Positions 57,059 to 64,000 of a stretch of 64,000 nucleotides of DNA are shown here, one piece after another. Position 1 is the first letter of the stretch. Every line of letters starts with the position of its first letter. The translations under genes and the position numbers were made by a program. The notes under the pieces were generated by a model, which was not told the DNA's origin, searched no databases, and worked only from the letters and a program-made list of their open reading frames with translations. Origin of the DNA: Batkoa obscura (Eukaryota; Entomophthoromycota; Entomophthoromycetes; Entomophthorales; Batkoaceae); contig JASVEC010000006.1 of assembly GCA_030770535.1 (NCBI GenBank), positions 1,674,001 to 1,738,000 of the forward strand. The letters run 5' to 3'.

Positions 57059-57993
57059 TTATTTTTGTTCTTGTTGATTCTTTAAAATCCAAGCAGAAGC
57101 TTCCTTTGCTTTTTGTTCGGCTAACTTAGAATCTTTTAACATTTCTTTCATTGTATTTTTTTCTGGTACATCTAAACCTCTTTTAATATAATCGATTTCC
57201 TCTAATTTATCTAACCATGAATTAATATTTGGGAAGCCATCTAACTCGACGCCGGCCCAAGGTGCACAACGTACCCTAAAAATTAAATTAACTTCAAAAA
57301 ACATAGTAAAATCACCAGTAACTTACCAAGGGAAGGAAGAGATATCAGCAATGGTAGGTGTTCCACCAACTAAATAATTTCTACCTTGTAAACGAGTTTC
57401 AAGTACCTAAAAAACAGAAAATCAATATAAAACTAAATCGATCTTAAAGAACCACTTACCGAAATCAATCTTCTGCTTTCATTTTGGTAACGGTTAATTC
57501 CATATTCAATCTTTTCTGGAGCATAACGTGAAAAGTGAGTAGATTGCCCCATCATTGGTCCAAGTCCACCCATTTGCCACATCAACTACAAAGTAATATT
57601 AGAATCAGTCATAAAAATAGCTATAACCAGCTTACCCATTGGATAACCTCTGATTTTAATTTATCGTCCTTTGGTAATAACTTATGCTCCGGATCATATT
57701 TATCAGCAAGATATAATAAGATAGCGCCAGATTCAAATACAGAAAAGTTATTGTTGGCATGATCAACAATAGCTGGGATACGTCCATTTGGATTAATCTT
57801 TAAAAACCAGTCTTCCTTTTGTTCGTTATTGGCAAAAGAGATGTTATGTGTTTTATATGGGATATTCAACAGTTCTAATGCAATACTTACTTTGTGGCCG
57901 TTTGGAGTACCTAGTATAAATATAAGATTTGCTACTTTTGTATTGAAATGTAGGCTTACCAGCGGTATATAAGGTAATTTTAGCTTCTGACAT
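57059..57993 (-). CDS. Nu-class glutathione S-transferase, GST5
   Basis: Solitary member about 43 kb from the GST array, on the opposite strand. Five exons (57993-57960, 57910-57636, 57585-57460, 57406-57327, 57275-57059) have exactly the exon lengths of GST3 (34, 275, 126, 80, 217) and give 243 residues. T-P-N-G (13-16), [38 protein letters not shown] and VADISSFPW are all present. Unlike GST1-3, its exon 2 and intron 2 are not homogenised, so it serves as an unconverted reference for the array. It is divergent from the MATE2 gene 2 kb away, a possible conjugation-export pair. Confidence 0.92.
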
Positions 57994-58050
57994 TTTTATA
58001 ATTATAATTTGAGTTTTTATCTGTTATGTTTACTTCTTTCGAGTTTATAT

Positions 58051-58109
58051 ACTTTTTTATATCATATGTATTAACTCGTCCCTTAACTAAATCACTATAT
58101 AATTACTAA
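58051..58109 (-). promoter_or_regulatory. GST5 promoter: Yap1-type site and TATA tract
   Basis: TTACTAA on the plus strand at 58103-58109 (TTAGTAA in the gene direction, within ATTAGTAATTA) and a TATAAAAAAG tract at about 58051-58060, 57-68 bp before the ATG. The TGACATAA element of GST1-3 is not clearly kept. Confidence 0.5.
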
Positions 58110-58475
58110 TGTAAGATCGTTTGATAATTTTTTAAGGTAAATTAGACATAATAAAGGCTTCGGTAATCAATAATTTTAAAGGTTAGATCAATCATTGTAG
58201 TTTTCGCAGTAAGGAAAAAAGTTATTATTAGTAACTATAGCTTGAACTTTATGTTGTTTAAAACCGAGAATAGGGTAGTGACAGAGTATAGTGCACTTTA
58301 TTATGGAATTTGATGATATTTGAAATAGATTAACTTTATACCATTAATAATACTATAATATGTATAAAATATTCATACGCACAATATAATAGATCAATTT
58401 TTTGAAAGTTTGAGAAACAAAATGTTATTAATAAATGACTATTATAATTTAAAGTATGGAAATGACTTTTTTCAT

Positions 58476-58580
58476 TAAGTGGAGGCGTTTTTTTTGGCTT
58501 CATCACTTTTCATCTTTTAAGCGCTATTTGAGTGGAAAAATTGTTATTAAAATTCTTAAATACAAAAACACATCCCAAGT
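58476..58580 (+). mobile_element. MITE, 105 bp family
   Basis: TAAGTGGAGGCGTTTTTTTTG to AACACATCCCAAGT, in moderately diverged condition. Confidence 0.7.
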
Positions 58581-58894
58581 GTTTGTCCATTTTTTATACA
58601 GCATAAAATTAAAAATACTAACCAAACACTGAAATAAAAAACCTATTGAGTCTCTTCAATGCTGTTGATTTCTTCACTATAAATAAATAAAATTAGTTAA
58701 AGCAGTGTGTTTTTAATACTTTTATTTTAATTTATAAGGTTTTCGTAAAAATTAAATTATTATAAAAATACTTTTATCAGTATCAAGCCTTTTATTTAAA
58801 CGTTATAAAAAAAATTTTAAAATAAAAAAAATATCATATTAATATTAAATAAAATTTTTATGAGTTTGTATCACGCTATATTTAATACTGTTTT

Positions 58895-59005
58895 TATATT
58901 TTATTTTATCTTATTTTATTTTATTTTATTTTATTTTATCTTATTTTATTTTATTTTATTTTATTTTTATTTTATTTTATTTTTATTTTATTTTATCCTA
59001 TTTTA
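58895..59005. repeat. (TTTTA)n tandem repeat
   Basis: About 20 units of TTTTA with scattered variants. Confidence 0.9.
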
Positions 59006-60001
59006 AAATATTTACTATTATATTATTACATTTAAAATAAAACAAAAAAACTTATACTTCAATTATAATATAAGCCCCCTTTTACTCTCACTTTCCTCCT
59101 TTCCTCACCCGTTCTACTTATTATTCAGTTCCTTTATATTTACTTACCTCAAAGGATAAACCACTTATGGGTTTCTCTCCTTCAAGATTTGAAAAAAATA
59201 TTATGTGTTTAAAGTTATAATTGTAAAGTAAATTTTTATCATTTAACTTATATTTCTAATAATTTAAATATTATAAATTAATGTTATAAAGCTAACTTTA
59301 TATATAATATAATTTTTAAATTTATTTAGTTAAAATCAGGATTTACAATTTGGTCAATTGCTTTAATATTACTAGTAACAATATTTAATATTAATATTAA
59401 TATTAGATATTAAAATCTATATAAAGTAAACAGCTACATGACATAGCATAGTTTATAGTTTAAAGACCAAATTAGGCTAGTTAAATAAAGTTAGTAATTT
59501 TAATTATGTAATTTAGAAACTCTATTTTTGGCAATTTATTTTTAAAAAGATATAAATGCTTCGATTTAAACATGAATCAGATATTTTAATTTTGCATTTT
59601 CTTAATTTAGTTATCACGGTTGCTTCTATTTTTCTACTAAATACAAGATTGAAAATGCCCAACCCATGTTTAAATTAAAGTTGTAGTGATGGATAGAGGT
59701 AGGTTATACTAAAGTAAATAATATTTTATCACGGAACCAATTTTATTTTTTCAATTTGCGATTTTTGGCGGTAAAACTTAATTAAGTTATTCGCAATTTC
59801 GGGGTTTCTCACATTATTTCTATTTTTTACCTTTTTTTTAGCTTAATGCTAAAAGTAGTAATCCAATAAAACTTTATGCTTTTTGAATTTAGTATATTTA
59901 GTAAAACTCGAAAATTTATTCTATTGTGAGTTTAATGTTGAGAGTATAAAAGTAGTGAAAGCATATATTTTTTTGAGTATTATTTTTAAATTTTAATTGA
60001 A

Positions 60002-61583
60002 ATGGAAGAAAATGATAAGTTGATTAAAAGAGATGCCATAAACCTAGAAGAAGGCGCTATGGAAAGTACACATTTACTTGGGTATAAAGATCTTGAAGCT
60101 AATGATATCACAATCCCCTTTAAAATAAAAGCTATAAAAAACGAATTTATATATTTACTCACTTCAGCCATACCGATTATGCTATCAATGCTAATCCATT
60201 TTAGTATTCCTATTGTAAATATTTATAGTGTTAGTCAGTATGGTCCAATCCAAGTAAGTGCAGTAGCCCTTAGTTCTGTAATTGCTACTACAACTGGAAA
60301 CTCAATTAGTTTAGGAATGGCTACTGCTTTAGATACTTTATGCTCTCAAGCGTTTACTGGAGCAAACAGTAAACATCAAGTTGGTATACATTTACAAAGA
60401 GGGATAGTTATTCAAATGATTATGTCAATACCCATCTACCTATTATGGTGGAACGCTAAACCTATACTAATATTGTTAAGACAAGATCCAGAACTTATAG
60501 AACTTAGCGCTCAATTTCTACGGATATTAATTTTAGGCTCTCCACCTTATATTTTTTTTGAATGCCTTAAAAAATATTTACAAGCACAGAAAATAATGAG
60601 GGCTCAAACTTGGGTTTTAATTGTAGCTGTTCCTATTACATTGTTTGTTAATTATATGTTAATGTGGAATCCTGCCACGAAAGTTGGGTTTCTCGGGGCA
60701 CCATTAACAGTAGTAGTAGGAAATTGGTTAATGTTTTCACTTACTTTAGGGTACATATTTTTTATTGAAGGAAAAGAATGTTGGGGAGGATGGTCAAAAG
60801 AATGCTTGACTAATTGGAAACCATACTTAAAATTAGGTGCATCTGGTATATTAATGCTATGCTCAGAATGGTGGGCATGGAGTATATTATCTTTAACTAT
60901 AAGCTATTTAGGTAAAATTAACTGTTCAATACTTTGATCAATATTTTAAATCAAATTATTTAGGCCCAAATCCCTTAGCTGCACATTATATTGCTTTAAA
61001 TATCGACGCAATAGTCTATGCTTTTCCATTGGGTATAGGCATTGCTACGAGTAATCGTATTGGTAACTTATTAGGGGCTAGACAGATAAATCGTGCTAAA
61101 TTAGCAAGCGGATGCTCTTTCTACTTAGGTATTGCTATATCGTGCTTTAATTCAGCAATTTTGGGTGTATTTAGAAAGCAGATTAGTTTAATTTTTGCCA
61201 AAGAAGAGAAGCTTAATAGCATATTAATTACTTTGATACCGATGATATGCATATATCATGTAAGTATATTACCTTATTATAATAAATGATTTCTCATTTT
61301 TGTTAAGGTATTTGGTAGTGTTGCTTATTGTGGAAGTGGTATTTTAAGGGGACAGGGAAGGCAAAAGATAGGAGCAATAATAAACATAGTATCTTGGTAT
61401 TATTTTGCTATTCCAATTGGCATGTTTATGGCATTTTACCTTGATTATGGATTACAAGGCATATGGGTGGGTATTTGTATAGCCTTATTTGGGACCGGAT
61501 CATCCCTTGCATATATCTGTTTAAGGTCAGATTGGAGGTCGTTAATCCTTGAAGCAAAGGTCAGGGTTGAGGTTCCAGAATAA
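60002..61583 (+). CDS. MATE family multidrug/toxin efflux transporter, MATE2
   Basis: Paralogue of MATE1 with the same role. Three exons (60002-60911, 60964-61259, 61308-61583) give 493 residues and 12 hydrophobic segments. Shared marks are LGMATALDTLCSQAFTGA, HLQRGIVIQMIM, CLKKYLQAQ, SEWWAWS, SNRIGNLLGA and GILRGQGRQKIGA. The two remaining introns sit at the same codons and phases as introns 2 and 3 of MATE1, but intron 1 of MATE1 (within the AQK codon run) is absent here. Third-position base use is less extreme than in MATE1. It lies between GST5 (divergent) and a receptor gene (1.8 kb downstream). Confidence 0.93.
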
Positions 61584-61918
61584 ATTATTGTAGACTATTT
61601 CCTACGGTTATTAATAATATGTTGAAAAAATACACGGAGGATAAATTTTAAGGATATAGCCTATGTAGTTCTTTATTTGTTATTATTTCTCAATCATTCT
61701 TTCAACAAATAAAAATACAAAGATCCAAAGTTTATTATCCTAAATACAAAAGTAAAATTTATATTATATTAAGAATAAAATTTATATGGAAATTTACGCA
61801 AATGATACCCCATGTCAAGTATCAAGTATTATATCATTAAAAACGTTGTTCTACAAGCATTTAAAGTAATTTTTAAATAACTAAACCAATTAGTTTTTGA
61901 TCGTATTAGGTCCTTGGA

Positions 61919-62023
61919 TATGAGGATGTATTTTTTTGTTTAAGGATTTTACCAACAATCTTTCCACTCAAATAGCGCTTAAAAAATGGAAAAAATAATG
62001 AAACCAAAAAAAACACCCCCATA
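61919..62023 (-). mobile_element. MITE, 105 bp family
   Basis: Complete copy from TATGAGGATGTATTTTTTTG to AACACCCCCATA. Confidence 0.85.
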
Positions 62024-62137
62024 TGTTTCTTTTTTTTGAGCAGATCCAAAGTAGCAATAGTATAGAACTGCAACACTATATCTTTCTAATGGAAAATTTA
62101 ACTTTTAAAAAAACTATATTGTAGCCAATAACCTTCC

Positions 62138-62226
62138 TCTTTTCGTCTTCATTTATTTTTCCATTTTTAAGCGTTATTGAATATAAAAGTTATTAGTATA
62201 ATTTTTAAAAAAGACATGTCCATATG
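62138..62226 (+). mobile_element. MITE, 105 bp family, badly decayed
   Basis: CTTCATTTATTTTTCCATTT and TTTAAGCGTTATTGA, then AAGTTATTAGTATAATT, ending TGTCCATA: recognisable core and right end, left tip lost. Confidence 0.55.
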
Positions 62227-62947
62227 CAAGGACTTGATACTTCATATAGCTATAACTATTGAGCTTAAATTAAAACTTTGACTATAAAAATAACGAGAAG
62301 GGTAATTAAGCACAATTCATACGGAAATACGGCTTTGATGTAGTGTTTGTACATTTTTTACCCAACATAAATTTTAAAAATTCAGTAAAATGCCAAAGCA
62401 AAGGCAGTTCTATATGGTAATTAGTTTAATATTCGATGAGTTTAAAAGCCAGATTAAAATTCAAAATGGTTCTTTCCAGTTTTGATTTCGGTTCAAACCT
62501 GCAAAGTGTATAAGATTAAGTAAAATATTAGAAACAAATGAATGATGTATTTTTCATTCATTATTTTTTTTGTTTTCTAGGTAGCTTAAACCTAAAAATA
62601 TACTGAATTTCTTTAACTAAAAAAACCATCCCTTTTATTTTTGACTACTTGAATACTGTGTACGAGTAGTGTTTGTCAAATTTTATTGAGCTATTATTAA
62701 TAGTTTTTTTTAAAACATGAAACTGGGCATTTTCAATTTTGTATTTGCTTAATACAATAGAAGTTTATCATGATAAAATTCAGCAAGAGCAAAGTTGAAA
62801 GTGCTCAGCTTTATATTTAAAAAAATTTAATAGTAATAAATATCACAAGGTAAGCTTTTGATGGATTTAATCATATTAAATGGCTCTAATAATAAATCAT
62901 ACGTTTCCATAAAGAGTCGCTTTTATATATGGACTATTATTTTAATA

Positions 62948-63045
62948 TATGGAAATATATTTTAAGAATTTTACTAATAATCTTTCCACTCAAGTAGCGC
63001 TTAAAAAATGGAAAAAGTGATGAAACTAAAAAAAACACCCTCATA
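62948..63045 (-). mobile_element. MITE, 105 bp family
   Basis: TATGGAAATATATTTTAAG to AACACCCTCATA with core CCACTCAAGTAGCGCT; a small deletion near the left end. Confidence 0.75.
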
Positions 63046-63354
63046 TAGATTTGGGGAATTGGGCTTTTGAATACATGCTCTATAAAGAAAGAAAAGAAAA
63101 ATAAACTCAATGTACTATGATAAAATCATATGAAATAAACCGGAATATTTCCACATAACCATTATTTCATATTGGTTTTATTTATGTAAAAGGAAAAATG
63201 TTGAAAAGAATAAACAGACAATGGTGGAAAAATAAATATAGTGCTTAAAATAGAAAATGGAACATCGGAATAGCAAACTATATAATCATATAAGAGCTAT
63301 AAAAACTCAATATCATAAATCGATTTTTCTTTTGTTTGAAACTTAATATAAAAA

Positions 63355-64000
63355 ATGGAAGAGATATCTTATCTGAAATACATTCGGGATGATGTTTATT
63401 ATGCACTATCCATCCTTTCTGCAACAATGGCCTCCATCGTTGTTTTAACAATGATAATTTTATGTAAGCCAAACTCATCAATACTTTTCTATAACTAACG
63501 TCAAAAACTAGCCATCTATCAACGAAAGTTAGTTGATCGAGTTTCCTTACGTTTACAAACCGTCATTTCATGCTATGATATTTGGTTGCATACCGCCCAA
63601 ATTTGGAAAAGACAGTATGAAGATGGCCCTAGTGCTATGTGCACTTTTATAGGTTGGCAATACGTTTTCTTTCCTTTATTTTATGCTTTTTTAAACGTAT
63701 CAATTGGTGCTAACTTGCAATTGATCTTTTTGCATAACGTTAAAATCACTAAAAAAATTGAAACTCTGTATTGGATCATTCCTATATTATTAGGTCTGAT
63801 TGTTTCGATACCTCCTTTAGGTTGGATATATTACGTTTTTAATTTATATTATACTTATTTTTATAGCATTAGGAAAATTAGGTTATAGTAAATTTAATGG
63901 CTGTTATATCACTAGTGAAGATGAAAACTATGAAAAGATGTTTGATTTGTATAGTTATTGTATTCCAATGCTTATAATTATGGTTTACCTTATCATTGCT
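63355..64000 (+). CDS. cAMP-receptor-like / Git3-type receptor, 5' part (cut by window end)
   Basis: Paralogue of the receptor at 33302. Exons 63355-63463 (109 bp), 63512-63820 (309 bp) and from 63867 onward match the first three exons of that gene in length and phase. Shared stretches are SLRLQTVISCYDIWLHT, SAMCTFIGWQ, ETLYW and ALGKLGY, then GCYI. TM1 to the start of TM5 are present (about 154 residues); TM6, TM7 and the tail lie beyond the window. Same strand as MATE2, 1.8 kb downstream of it. Confidence 0.8.

Larger units (their letters stand above)
57994..60001. other. 2 kb divergent spacer between GST5 and MATE2
   Basis: Contains the GST5 promoter, one MITE (58476), a (TTTTA)n tract (58895) and the MATE2 upstream region with TTAGTAA at 59898-59904, about 100 bp before its ATG. 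No gene. Confidence 0.65.
61584..63354. other. 1.8 kb spacer between MATE2 and the last receptor
   Basis: Three members of the MITE family (61919, 62138, 62948) within 1.1 kb; otherwise AT-rich with no gene. Confidence 0.7.

Overview
ORGANISM. The window is nuclear DNA of an early-diverging fungus with a very AT-rich genome. Genes are split by short (about 45-60 bp) GT-AG introns and embedded in AT-rich spacers full of small transposon relics. Fungus-specific genes (a Zn2Cys6 regulator, an Osh3-type oxysterol-binding protein, a Scs3/FIT protein, a SexM/MATA-type HMG box) sit beside family A (rhodopsin-like) and cAMP-receptor-like seven-helix receptors. Rhodopsin-like receptors are rare in Dikarya but numerous in entomophthoralean fungi, so a Conidiobolus-like species is my best guess; this is inference from gene content only.

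LAYOUT. (1) 1-2.0 kb: nested transposon relics. (2) 2.5-14.4 kb: a head-to-tail array of three intact nu-class (Ure2/YfcG-like) glutathione S-transferase genes and one dead copy, with a family A receptor between the first two; a fifth GST lies alone at 57-58 kb. (3) 17.2-25.7 kb: a compact conserved block of a P4-ATPase lipid flippase, a SWIB/DEK_C chromatin protein, a FIT/Scs3 lipid-droplet protein and a COP9 signalosome subunit 8-like gene. (4) 25.7-38.7 kb: repeat-rich accessory DNA holding an HMG-box gene and a cAMP-receptor-like receptor. (5) 38.7-49 kb: a MATE transporter, a Zn2Cys6 factor and an Osh3-like protein with GOLD, PH, FFAT and ORD parts. (6) 50-55.2 kb: two small secreted proteins sharing a nearly identical signal peptide, a second family A receptor, and a CENP-B-like DNA-binding protein without a transposase domain. 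(7) 57-64 kb: GST5, a second MATE transporter and a second cAMP-receptor-like receptor cut by the window end.

HOW IT FITS TOGETHER. Three families recur: GST (5 copies), MATE (2) and cAMP-receptor-like receptor (2). GST and MATE form a plausible detoxification set (conjugate, then export), and both MATE genes have a cAMP-receptor-like gene within 2-4.5 kb. All GST promoters, even that of the dead copy, carry the Yap1-type site TTAGTAA about 100-120 bp before the start codon. The GST array shows gene conversion: three genes share an essentially identical exon 2-intron 2 segment, and the dead copy has an almost perfect copy of the 3' end of its neighbour.

REPEATS. One about 105 bp MITE family (TIR TATGGGGATGT..., TA target) has at least 24 copies or pieces, twice as adjoining pairs sharing a TA. 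A larger element family has the same end code and hosts nested insertions. A third family of about 465 bp has TG...CA ends and a TATA box and looks like solo LTRs. There are also a 68 bp perfect palindrome, a 160 bp fold-back element and several tandem repeats. I saw no tRNA, rRNA or CRISPR array. All splice structures come from frame and paralogue consistency, not from transcripts.
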